A DNA stretch of 10,163 nt, taken from contig JAFYMQ010000003.1 of NCBI GenBank assembly GCA_017556565.1, positions 1 through 10,163 of the forward strand, read 5' to 3'. The position numbers were made by a program, and so were the translations under genes. Under the pieces are notes generated by a model. The model made no database searches. It was given only the letters and a program-made list of their open reading frames with translations, and was not told where the DNA came from. The first letter of the stretch is position 1; every line of letters starts with the position of its first letter. Of this stretch, positions 1-6,028 are shown one piece after another. This DNA is from Clostridia bacterium (GTDB lineage: Bacteria > Bacillota > Clostridia > Oscillospirales > Butyricicoccaceae).

Positions 1-6
1 CTTATA

Positions 7-104
7 TGGTCCGAGTGACAGGTCTCGCCCGCCTGCGGGCGGAGCGGTGGCGCGGACAAACAGTCCACTGGACTGTTTGTTAACACGCGCCCTTCGAAAC
101 CTGC
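7..104 (-). repeat. Interrupted partial copy of tRNA-Pro 3' half
   Basis: Positions 7-23 match 161-177 exactly (17 bases: CCA end, acceptor 3' strand and start of the T arm of the intact tRNA-Pro). The match continues through tcg at 25-27 with one mismatch. It then breaks, and about 65 bases later 93-104 (ttcgaaacctgc) resumes the tRNA sequence of 178-188 with one extra base. The simplest reading is a degenerate second tRNA-Pro 3' half, in the same orientation as the intact gene, split in the T loop by an insert at about 28-92. The trinucleotide tcg occurs on both sides of the insert and could be a short target duplication. The 5' half of a tRNA is not present next to it, so it is not a functional tRNA gene. 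Alternatively the whole stretch is one dispersed repeat family that contains tRNA-derived ends. Confidence 0.6.
26..92. repeat. Palindromic hairpin-rich intergenic repeat insert
   Basis: Three inverted repeats fill this stretch. Positions 26-32 pair with 35-41 (cgcccgc/gcgggcg, 2-base loop). Positions 56-67 pair with 69-80, a perfect 12-bp palindrome around c68 with core cagtccactggactg. Positions 49-54 (ggcgcg) pair with 86-91 (cgcgcc) and enclose that palindrome. The density of symmetry resembles a small non-autonomous mobile repeat (REP or MITE-like). From general recollection, sequences with this core are scattered through gut Clostridia genomes, but that cannot be confirmed here. There is no open reading frame of interest and no T-tract after the large palindrome, so a plain terminator is less likely. 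Confidence 0.5.
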
Positions 105-116
105 CTTATCTAACGT

Positions 117-160
117 AAAAGACCGCTTTCCCGAGGGCAAGCCTCGAAAAAACGGTCTTT
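117..160 (-). terminator. Terminator of tRNA-Pro
   Basis: Immediately 3' of the tRNA in its direction of transcription, a stem of aaaagaccg (117-125) with cggtctttt (153-161) encloses an inner hairpin cgagg/cctcg (132-136 with 142-146, 5-base loop). Read on the minus strand, the outer stem ends in TTTT. The structure is symmetrical and could also stop plus-strand transcription. Its outer arm abuts the CCA end of the tRNA by one base. Confidence 0.7.
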
Positions 161-236
161 TGGTCCGAGTGACAGGTTTCGAACCTGCGGCCTGATGGTC
201 CCAAACCACCCGCGCTACCAACTGCGCCACACCCGG
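161..236 (-). tRNA. tRNA-Pro (anticodon UGG)
   Basis: The reverse complement folds into a complete 76-base cloverleaf. The acceptor stem is CCGGGTG with CACTCGG (one G-U pair), the D stem GCGC with GCGC, and the anticodon stem GGTGG with CCATC around loop TTTGGGA, giving anticodon TGG for proline. The variable loop is five bases. The T stem GCAGG/CCTGT has one G-U pair and loop TTCGAAA. Discriminator A and an encoded CCA end complete it. It lies divergently from the polysaccharide operon and is followed by its own terminator. No clear promoter is visible in the AT-rich stretch just upstream (237-285), so it may be read from further upstream or from a weak promoter. Confidence 0.96.
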
Positions 237-286
237 ATAGGATATTGAATTGTATATGAATAGTAATTGCGAATATCATTGCGTAT

Positions 287-310
287 CGGGTGGTGAGAGA
301 CAACCACCCG
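287..310. repeat. 8-bp inverted repeat with 8-base loop
   Basis: cgggtggt (287-294) pairs perfectly with accacccg (303-310) around gagagaca. There is no T-tract, so it is not a convincing terminator. The right arm belongs to the 13-base match to the anticodon/D-arm region of tRNA-Pro described for 302-444. The hairpin may therefore be a decayed anticodon arm. Confidence 0.5.
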
Positions 311-444
311 CGCTTCCTGTTGCAGCTAAGGCTCTGTCATCGCTCGCACGGCTCGCTCGCCAATCACCAAGCTGCTGCCACTCCTTATTCCTCGCTTAAT
401 CTGCCGCCGGCAGCGCTCGGAAACGTCCCCAACTGCGCCACACC
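302..444 (-). repeat. Interrupted partial copy of tRNA-Pro 5' half
   Basis: aaccacccgcgct (302-314), followed by t-cc, matches tRNA-Pro 204-219 with one mismatch. ccaactgcgccacacc (429-444) matches 218-233 exactly (16 bases). Together the two blocks rebuild a continuous stretch of the tRNA gene (204-233: anticodon-stem 5' strand, D arm and acceptor 5' strand). They are in the same orientation as the intact gene and are separated by an unrelated insert at 318-428. The cc dinucleotide is shared at the junction. Anticodon loop, T arm and acceptor 3' strand are absent here, so this is a remnant. The D-arm bases are conserved among many tRNAs, so the second block alone would be weak evidence; the precise continuity of the two blocks is what supports it. 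Confidence 0.5.
318..428. other. Insert separating the two tRNA-Pro 5'-half blocks; no gene seen
   Basis: About 111 bases with no credible coding sequence. It contains a repeated ggctcgctcg/cgctcg pattern near 339-361 and a small hairpin ctgcc-gcc-ggcag (401-413). No transposase and no clear terminal inverted repeats are visible. It is defined only by the fact that it breaks the tRNA-like match on either side. Confidence 0.35.
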
Positions 445-478
445 GTGCTGAGCCCGCGGTTGCGCTTTGCATTTTCTC

Positions 479-500
479 GGGCGGGCACAGAGACCCGCCC
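479..500. repeat. GC-rich hairpin repeat (gggcggg/cccgccc)
   Basis: gggcggg (479-485) pairs perfectly with cccgccc (494-500) around an 8-base loop cacagaga, followed by ctacgg. This resembles a dispersed REP-like hairpin known to me from intergenic regions of gut Clostridia; the family assignment is from memory. No T-tract follows directly (the next T-run is at 517-522), so a terminator function is possible but not supported. The rest of 445-622 holds no gene that I can support. Confidence 0.5.
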
Positions 501-622
501 CTACGGTGAGGGGATTATTTTTTGCTGCTTTTGTATTATACAATATTCTTCCTGTTTTTACAAGAGGATTGTTGGGGCAATATCCGACAGGATATGCAGT
601 GGGGGTGGGGAGGGTAGTTTTG

Positions 623-651
623 TTGACTTGGGCGGCGGTGTGGGGTATAAT
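623..651 (+). promoter_or_regulatory. Sigma-A type promoter of the polysaccharide operon
   Basis: A -35 box TTGACT (623-628) and a perfect -10 box TATAAT (646-651) are separated by exactly 17 bases. Transcription would start near 658, leaving a leader of about 45 bases before the first start codon at 704. No riboswitch-sized leader or attenuator is present between promoter and first gene. Two short inverted repeats upstream (531-543 and 580-595) are possible regulatory sites. This is the only strong promoter seen ahead of the eight genes, which supports one transcript. Confidence 0.85.
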
Positions 652-690
652 ATTATATTAAAATAGGTATAGTATACACAAATTGCGGCA

Positions 691-697
691 AAGGGGG
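691..697 (+). promoter_or_regulatory. Ribosome binding site deciding the start at 704
   Basis: AAGGGGG lies six bases before ATG 704. The alternative in-frame TTG at 683 lies upstream of this site and has no purine-rich sequence of its own, so ATG 704 is preferred. Confidence 0.75.
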
Positions 698-703
698 CAG
701 GAT

Positions 704-1312
704 ATGTACCAAACATACATAAAGCGCGGTTTTGACATAGTTTTGGCAGTTTTCGGCATTTGTTTTTTTGCCCTGCCCATGGCCGTTATTGCCCTTGTTA
801 TCAAGCTTGACGACCCTGGAACTGTTTTGTTCAGGCAGCAGCGGGTGGGCAAAGGCAAGCGTCTTTTTACCATGTACAAGTTCCGCACCATGAAGACCGC
901 CGCGCCCAAAGACTGCCCCACACACCTGCTGCGCGATCCCGGGGCGTATATTACGGGGGTGGGCAGATTTTTGCGCAGGAGCAGTCTTGACGAGCTGCCC
1001 CAGCTTTTTAACATTCTGTTGGGGCATATGTCATTTGTCGGGCCCCGTCCTGCTTTGTGGAACCAGCAGGATCTTATTGCCAAGCGCGACAGTTTTGGCG
1101 CCAATGCCCTTCGCCCGGGTCTGACCGGCTGGGCGCAGATAAACGGCAGAGACGAGCTGCCCATTGAGCAAAAAGCCGCTCTTGACGGCGAGTACGCGGC
1201 AAAAATCGGCTTTTTGTTTGACTGTCGGTGCTTTTTCGGTACGTTTTTGGCGGTGGTGTCGGCTCGCGGCGTTCATGAAGGCAGCGGTGACAAAAAGGAT
1301 GTGCAAAAATGA
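704..1312 (+). CDS. Undecaprenyl-phosphate sugar phosphotransferase (bacterial sugar transferase, PglC-like)
   Basis: This 202-residue protein is a small monotopic phosphoglycosyl transferase (PF02397). Such enzymes move a sugar-1-phosphate from a nucleotide sugar to undecaprenyl phosphate at the cytoplasmic membrane face, the committing step of repeat-unit assembly. Visible marks are an N-terminal hydrophobic re-entrant helix after KRGFDIV (residues 8-35), FRQQRVGKG (43-51), MYKFRTMK (57-64), the catalytic Asp-Glu pair in LDELPQLFN (D96-E97), FVGPRP (111-116) and RPGLTGWAQINGRD (137-150). Length fits the minimal single-domain family without the CoA-binding-like N-terminal region of WbaP types. 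The Ser of the usual Ser-Pro helix-break motif appears to be Leu (L24-P25). The stop overlaps the start of the next gene as ATGA. The donor sugar cannot be read from the sequence. Confidence 0.93.
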   Translation: MYQTYIKRGFDIVLAVFGICFFALPMAVIALVIKLDDPGTVLFRQQRVGKGKRLFTMYKFRTMKTAAPKDCPTHLLRDPGAYITGVGRFLRRSSLDELPQLFNILLGHMSFVGPRPALWNQQDLIAKRDSFGANALRPGLTGWAQINGRDELPIEQKAALDGEYAAKIGFLFDCRCFFGTFLAVVSARGVHEGSGDKKDVQK

Positions 1313-2403
1313 AAAGGGTACTGTTTGTTGCGACCGTTGTCCAAAAACATATAAAAGTCTTTCACCTCCCCTATCTTGATATGTTCAGACAGGCGGGGTA
1401 TGAGACGTGGGTTGCCGCCGCCAACGATACGGGCGCGGACGTGGATTTGCCCTGCTGTGACCGATACGCGGAGATAGGCTTCAGGCGCAATCCGTTTCAT
1501 CCTGCCAATATCGGCGCGTTTTTCAAGCTGAGACGGCTGATAAACACCAATGATTTTGACCTGATACATTGCCACACCCCTGTGGGCGGGGTGCTGGGCA
1601 GACTGGCAGCGGCAAAAGCACGCAGGCATGGCACAAAGGTCATCTATACCGCCCACGGATTTCATTTTTACAAGGGTGCGCCTTTGGTGAATTGGCTGAT
1701 TTTTTACCCTGCCGAAAAACTGTGCGCACCTTTGACCGACCTGCTGATCACCATCAACCGTGAGGATTACGCACTGGCGCGGCGCAAGCTTCGGGCAAAA
1801 CGCGTGGAGTACGTGCCCGGAGTGGGGGTGGACCTGAGCAGGTTCACACCATCGATACCCGACAGAGAGGCGACCCGTCGGGCGCTGGGCATTCCCGAAA
1901 CCGCCCCGCTGATACTGTCGGTGGGCGAGCTTAACCCCAACAAAAACCACGAGACGGTCATCCGCGCCATGACGGATATTGACGCATATTACATAATCGC
2001 GGGCGCAGGGGACAGACAGCAGCATTTGCAGCAGGTCATTGACGAGCTTGGTCTGGGCAGTCGGGTCAGGCTGCTTGGCTACCGCACGGATATTGCCGAG
2101 CTATGCCGCGCCGCCGATCTGTACGTGCTGCCGTCATATCGGGAGGGGCTCAATCTGTCGCTGATGGAGGCCATGGCAAGCGGCTTGCCCGTTGCCTGCA
2201 GCCGCATCAGGGGCAACACAGACCTGATTTCTCCCGAGGGCGGGGTTATGTTTGACCCTCACAGCCTGCAGGAGTGCAAAGCCGCCATCAGCAGGATATT
2301 AAAGGGCGGACTGCCGCAGGCAGGCAAATACAACGAGCAAAAGATAGGGGAGTTTTCCCTGGATCGTGTTGGCGGCATTATGAGAGACCTGTACGGTCTG
2401 TAA
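1309..2403 (+). CDS. GT4-type glycosyltransferase (EpsD/TuaC-like)
   Basis: A 364-residue GT-B fold retaining glycosyltransferase. The opening (KRVLFVATV, then KVFHLPYLDMF, residues 2-25) closely resembles EpsD-type enzymes of Bacillus exopolysaccharide loci. The N-terminal acceptor domain carries DLIHCHTPVGGVLGR (84-98) and VIYTAHGFHFY (111-121), and the linker VEYVPGVGVDLSRF (166-179). The C-terminal donor domain starts at LILSVGELNPNKNH (201-214) and holds the family EX7E motif at E279 and E287 within REGLNLSLMEAMASGLPV. No signal peptide or membrane segment is expected; it should act at the inner membrane face. It starts with the ATGA overlap with the preceding gene, with a weak AAAGG about ten bases upstream, so translational coupling is likely. 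Sugar and linkage are unknown. Confidence 0.92.
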   Translation: MKRVLFVATVVQKHIKVFHLPYLDMFRQAGYETWVAAANDTGADVDLPCCDRYAEIGFRRNPFHPANIGAFFKLRRLINTNDFDLIHCHTPVGGVLGRLAAAKARRHGTKVIYTAHGFHFYKGAPLVNWLIFYPAEKLCAPLTDLLITINREDYALARRKLRAKRVEYVPGVGVDLSRFTPSIPDREATRRALGIPETAPLILSVGELNPNKNHETVIRAMTDIDAYYIIAGAGDRQQHLQQVIDELGLGSRVRLLGYRTDIAELCRAADLYVLPSYREGLNLSLMEAMASGLPVACSRIRGNTDLISPEGGVMFDPHSLQECKAAISRILKGGLPQAGKYNEQKIGEFSLDRVGGIMRDLYGL

Positions 2404-2408
2404 TCAAA

Positions 2409-2418
2409 AAAGGTGAGG
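2409..2418 (+). promoter_or_regulatory. Ribosome binding site deciding the start at 2422
   Basis: AAAGGTGAGG lies just ahead of ATG 2422. The alternative in-frame GTG at 2413 falls inside this site, so ATG 2422 is preferred. Confidence 0.65.
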
Positions 2419-2421
2419 CAA

Positions 2422-3576
2422 ATGAGCGAAAACCGTGCAAAAACAAAAATATGCATTATCCGCTCCAATCCCGTAAACCCCGACTCGCGGGTGGAGAAAG
2501 AGGCCTGCGCTCTCAAAAAAGCCGGGTTTGACGTGCATATACTGGCATGGGACCGTGACACGGACGAGCGTGAGTGTGACGGTGTTGTTTGTGTTGCCGA
2601 TGAGAGTATCCCCATCACGCGGCTTGGCCACAAAGCAAGCTACGGCGAGGGTTTTAAGAACATTTTTGCCTATCTGGCTTTTCAGAAACATCAGCGCAGC
2701 TGGCTGAAAAAGCAGGATTTTGACATCATTCACAGCTGCGATTTTGACACCGCCTTTTTCTCCCGCGGCATAGCTGCCCGCAAAAGGTGCAGGTTCGTGT
2801 TTGATATTTTTGATTTTCTCTACGACCGCCCCGCAAACTTCATGCAGCGGTGTGTAAAGCGCGCCCAGATCAGGCTGATAAACTCTGCCGACGCCACTAT
2901 TATCTGCAGCGAGGAGCGCATTTTTCAGATAAGCGGCAGCCGTCCCAAAAATCTGACCGTCATCCACAACACCCCCCCACCGATGCAGGCGGAGGGCATG
3001 AAGCTGCCCGACAGCGGCAGGCTCAGGCTGGTGTACGTGGGTGTTTTGCAGGAGCACAGACTGCTCTGCGAGATCATGGAGGCAGTAAGCCGTAGAGGCG
3101 ATATGGAGTTGCATATAGGCGGCTTTGGCAAGCTTGAAAACTGCGCCCGACAGATGGCTCGGGAGCATGACAATATATTTTTTTACGGCAGGACGGCATA
3201 TAGAGACACCCTGGCGCTGGAGAAAAGCTGTGATATTATGCTGGCGGTCTATGACCCCTGTGTGCCCAACCACCGCTACGCCGCGCCCAACAAGTTCTAC
3301 GAGGGACTTATGCTGGGCAAGCCGCTGATTATGGTCAAGAACACCGGCATGGCAGAGCATGTAGGGCAGCTTGATATAGGCGCGGTGGTCGATTATACCC
3401 CCGAGGCGGTCATTGCAGGCGCTCTTGAGCTGAAAAACCGCCGCGGCGAATGGGGAAACATCAGCGATCGGGCGCAAAAACTGTACAGAGAAAGATTCAG
3501 CTGGAGCGAGATGGAAAAACGGCTTGTTAAGCTGTATCTGGAGTTGAGCGATGAAAAAGATACTGATAGTAAATAA
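2422..3576 (+). CDS. Glycosyltransferase, GT-B fold, GT4-like
   Basis: A 384-residue predicted glycosyltransferase of two Rossmann-like domains. The N-terminal half has KICIIRSNPVNPDSRVEKEA (9-28), a pattern of GT4-like proteins in which an early Asp-Ser-Arg-Val segment replaces the GG loop, then DFDIIHSCDFDT (99-110), FDIFDFLYDR (127-136) and ATIICSEE (158-165). The C-terminal half has RLVYVGVLQEHR (202-213), HIGGFGKLE (231-239) and APNKFYEGLMLGKPLI (288-303), which holds the second Glu of the EX7E motif (E294). The position eight residues before it is Tyr, not Glu, so the first Glu is missing. It begins ten bases after the preceding stop plus a good ribosome binding site, and its last 26 bases overlap the next gene. 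It should act in the cytoplasm on the lipid-linked intermediate. Donor and linkage unknown. Confidence 0.87.
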   Translation: MSENRAKTKICIIRSNPVNPDSRVEKEACALKKAGFDVHILAWDRDTDERECDGVVCVADESIPITRLGHKASYGEGFKNIFAYLAFQKHQRSWLKKQDFDIIHSCDFDTAFFSRGIAARKRCRFVFDIFDFLYDRPANFMQRCVKRAQIRLINSADATIICSEERIFQISGSRPKNLTVIHNTPPPMQAEGMKLPDSGRLRLVYVGVLQEHRLLCEIMEAVSRRGDMELHIGGFGKLENCARQMAREHDNIFFYGRTAYRDTLALEKSCDIMLAVYDPCVPNHRYAAPNKFYEGLMLGKPLIMVKNTGMAEHVGQLDIGAVVDYTPEAVIAGALELKNRRGEWGNISDRAQKLYRERFSWSEMEKRLVKLYLELSDEKDTDSK

Positions 3577-4663
3577 CAATCTTGACATAGGCGGCATCCA
3601 GAAGTCTCTTGTCAACCTGCTGCGGCAGCTTGGCGGAGAGGGTGAGATAACTCTGCTGCTTTTCAGCCCCAGCGGAGCGCTGCTTGACAAGGTGCCCGAG
3701 CAGGTAAAAATCATCACCCCTCAAAATTGCTACCGCATATTAGGTCTGAGCCGCAATGAGCTGAAAAAATACCCGCTGCTCTATATGCTCAAGGGGTTTT
3801 TGGTAAAATACGCCGCGGTTTTTTCGCGCAGAGGGGCAATGAAGCTGCTGGGTTTGCTCCAAAAACCTCTGGGCGGCTATGACATGGCAATATCCTACTC
3901 CCACCTGCCGCACCATAAGAGCTTTGCAAACGGCTGCGGAGATTTCGTGCTGGACAAGGTGCAGGCGGCAAAAAAAGTCTGCTTTGTCCATTGCGACTAC
4001 AGCCGCGCAGGCAGTAATTCTGCCCAGAACAGCGCCCAATACAGAGAGTTTGACAAAATCGCCTGCTGCTCGGAGGGAGTGGCGCAGGTGTTTGTCAAAG
4101 CTGCCCGGGCAGAAAAGAGCCGGGTGTGTACGGTACGCAACTTTTTTGATCTGACCGTCACAGAGCAGGCACGCAAAGCCCCCTGCACTATGGACGAGAG
4201 CTATATCAATATCCTGACCGTTGCCCGTCTGTCACCCGAAAAAGGCATCGCCGATGCCCTCTGCGCCCTCAAGGACGCAGGCAGACAGGACATCAGGTAC
4301 ACAATCATAGGCGACGGACCCGAAAAATCCCGCCTGATGGCTCAGGCAGCGCCTCTCGGTGATCGGGTGATTTTTGCGGGGGAGAGCAGTAACCCCTACG
4401 GATATATGGCGGCTGCCGACTATCTGCTTGTGCCCTCTCTGCACGAGGCGGCACCCATGGTGTTTGACGAGGCGCGGGCGTTGGCGCTGCCCGTTATATC
4501 CACCGACACGCTGTCGGCACGGGAGCTTTTGTCCGATGGGGATATCATCTATACCCATCCAAAACAGCTGCAGGGCATCCTGCACGGTCTGCACAAGAGT
4601 GTCAAGCGCCCCCGAACCCTGCAGGACAACAATATGCAGACCGAACAATTCAAGGCGCTTTAA
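3551..4663 (+). CDS. GT4-type glycosyltransferase
   Basis: A 370-residue GT-B retaining glycosyltransferase. It opens with KKILIVNNNLDIGGIQKSLVNLL (residues 2-24), the donor/acceptor loop GGIxKS typical of GT4 enzymes. Further marks are KKVCFVHCDYS (141-151) and DKIACCSEGVAQVF (168-181), then the donor domain from INILTVARLSPEKG (219-232), YTIIGDGPEK (250-259), and the complete EX7E motif in HEAAPMVFDEARALALPVIS (E299, E307). It begins within the 3' end of the preceding gene (26-base overlap) behind GGAG at 3540-3543, which implies translational coupling. It is followed by a 48-base gap without a visible promoter or terminator. The C-terminus after residue 345 is short and polar, so the usual final helix may be reduced. 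Acceptor and donor sugar unknown. Confidence 0.9.
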   Translation: MKKILIVNNNLDIGGIQKSLVNLLRQLGGEGEITLLLFSPSGALLDKVPEQVKIITPQNCYRILGLSRNELKKYPLLYMLKGFLVKYAAVFSRRGAMKLLGLLQKPLGGYDMAISYSHLPHHKSFANGCGDFVLDKVQAAKKVCFVHCDYSRAGSNSAQNSAQYREFDKIACCSEGVAQVFVKAARAEKSRVCTVRNFFDLTVTEQARKAPCTMDESYINILTVARLSPEKGIADALCALKDAGRQDIRYTIIGDGPEKSRLMAQAAPLGDRVIFAGESSNPYGYMAAADYLLVPSLHEAAPMVFDEARALALPVISTDTLSARELLSDGDIIYTHPKQLQGILHGLHKSVKRPRTLQDNNMQTEQFKAL

Positions 4664-4711
4664 CACATCACACAAACACTATCGGATACTGAAAAAAAGG
4701 AGGACGGGCAA

Positions 4712-6028
4712 ATGCATGAGCACAGACAAACAGCGGGCTTCAGCCGATATATGTTCCTGCATTGCCTGATCCTGTTTGCAGGAATGTGCGGCGGAGTGTG
4801 GATAAGCAAGTACTTTTTCGTGCTGATGGCTGTATTCACTTTGCTGACAAGCCTGATTTCCAATATTGACGCGGCATTCTGGCATCTGCTTTTTTCGGTT
4901 TCTTTTTCGGTAATATACAAGCTTGAGCCCACCGAAACCTCACTGTTTGCCTACGTCATGATAGGCGCGGGCGCGATTTTGGTGCTAAGAACGGGCAAGA
5001 TAAGCGCAAACCGCCTGATCGCCGTTATGCTGGTGGCGATTTATCTGGCAATCGGAATGGGCGGCAGCTACACAACGGTGGTCAAGATGACCGTAGGCGC
5101 ATTTTTGTTTTATATCTTTGTCACCAATATAAAGCCCGACAATTTCAAAGATCACATCATGGCATATTCGCTGGGTATGCTGGGCAGCTCGGTGATAGGC
5201 ACCTTCCGCAACTCGCTGCCCCAACTGAGCGAGTATTTTGAGACGGTGCACACCATATACAATAACGGTCAGCTTGCCTACAGATTTACCGGCCTCAATT
5301 ACGACCCCAACTACTACGCGGTGTCGGCGGTGTTTGCCATCATACTGTGCTTTGTGCTTGTTATCAACAGACAGGGCAGCCGACTTGTTTCGCTGGGTGT
5401 TTTTTCGGCGCTGCTGGTGTTCGGATTTCAGTCCTACAGCAAGATGTTTTTGCTGGCGGCGGTGGTTACGGGCATAATTTTTATGGCGTATATGATGACC
5501 ACCCTCAGAATGCTCGTGGCGCTGGCGTTTTCGGGCGCGGCGGTGGGCGGCGTGGCGCTGTGGCTGCAAAAAACCGGCTACATGGACATTATGCTCCGCC
5601 GACTGTCGGCAGGCGACATCTCAACGGGAAGATTTGCCATCTGGCAGACCTATCTGGAACATCTGGGCAGTCATTGGCGCACCTTGGTGCTGGGTGACGG
5701 ACTGCAGGCAGGGTATCTGTCGGTGGGCGGCCCTCACAACACCTATATCGAGGCAATATATTTTGTGGGAATAGTGGGCAGCCTGCTGTTTCTGGGTATG
5801 CTGATACTGATATTCTCTGCGCGGATATACAACCGCAAAAGATGTATTATCAACTACCTGACAGTTTTTGTTTTTCTGGTCATGATAGGCGTGCTTGGCT
5901 GCCTGACCATAAACGAGTTCTTCTTTTACTGTATGCTGATGTGGATAGGTCTGAATATACCCATCAGCAGCAGAAAAAAGCCGAAAGGAGCAAGCGCGGA
6001 TGTTCAGCGTAATAGTCCCGGTATATAA
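4712..6028 (+). CDS. O-antigen polymerase-like integral membrane protein (Wzy family)
   Basis: A 438-residue protein with about twelve hydrophobic segments and two larger non-membrane stretches, the layout of Wzy polymerases that join flipped lipid-linked repeat units outside the membrane. Wzy proteins are weakly conserved, but several marks fit: RFTGLNYDPN (191-200) ahead of a membrane segment, an Arg-containing loop with GRFAIWQTYLEHL (306-318) and GDG (328-330), and PHNTYIEAIYFVGIVG (341-356), the HN-x-Y-x7-GxxG pattern of the Wzy_C family. The start at ATG 4712 is supported by AAAGGAGG ending eight bases upstream, the best ribosome site in the operon. Its 3' end overlaps the next gene by 29 bases. 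A WaaL-type ligase is the alternative reading, but with a Wzx-like gene beside it and no lipid A pathway in Clostridia, polymerase is more likely. Confidence 0.85.
   Translation: MHEHRQTAGFSRYMFLHCLILFAGMCGGVWISKYFFVLMAVFTLLTSLISNIDAAFWHLLFSVSFSVIYKLEPTETSLFAYVMIGAGAILVLRTGKISANRLIAVMLVAIYLAIGMGGSYTTVVKMTVGAFLFYIFVTNIKPDNFKDHIMAYSLGMLGSSVIGTFRNSLPQLSEYFETVHTIYNNGQLAYRFTGLNYDPNYYAVSAVFAIILCFVLVINRQGSRLVSLGVFSALLVFGFQSYSKMFLLAAVVTGIIFMAYMMTTLRMLVALAFSGAAVGGVALWLQKTGYMDIMLRRLSAGDISTGRFAIWQTYLEHLGSHWRTLVLGDGLQAGYLSVGGPHNTYIEAIYFVGIVGSLLFLGMLILIFSARIYNRKRCIINYLTVFVFLVMIGVLGCLTINEFFFYCMLMWIGLNIPISSRKKPKGASADVQRNSPGI

Noticed and set aside
106..303. 65-codon minus-strand open frame
   Set aside because: It overlaps the tRNA-Pro gene and its terminator; the translation is of tRNA sequence.
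1..622. CRISPR array or integrative element boundary
   Set aside because: Repeats are not regularly spaced and no cas, integrase or transposase gene is visible; the repeats are better explained by tRNA-like fragments and hairpin elements.
445..666. 73-codon plus-strand open frame upstream of the operon
   Set aside because: It runs through a hairpin repeat and the operon promoter, has no ribosome binding site or protein-like composition, and ends inside the -10 region neighbourhood.
531..682. Invertible promoter flanked by inverted repeats (ttgtattatacaa versus gtatacacaa)
   Set aside because: The right-hand similarity is short and imperfect, and no recombinase gene is nearby; chance similarity in AT-rich sequence is more likely.
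1273..2025. 250-codon minus-strand open frame opposite the EpsD-like gene
   Set aside because: No domain match recognisable by eye and fully covered by a well-supported glycosyltransferase gene.
2404..3717. Long open frame (437 codons) on the minus strand opposite two glycosyltransferase genes
   Set aside because: It lies antisense to genes with clear family motifs, has no recognisable domain, and is rich in Cys, His and Gln as expected from the reverse frame of this codon usage.
4664..4711. Internal promoter or terminator in the 48-base gap before the polymerase gene
   Set aside because: No -35/-10 pair at proper spacing and no stem with a T-tract was found; only a good ribosome binding site is present.
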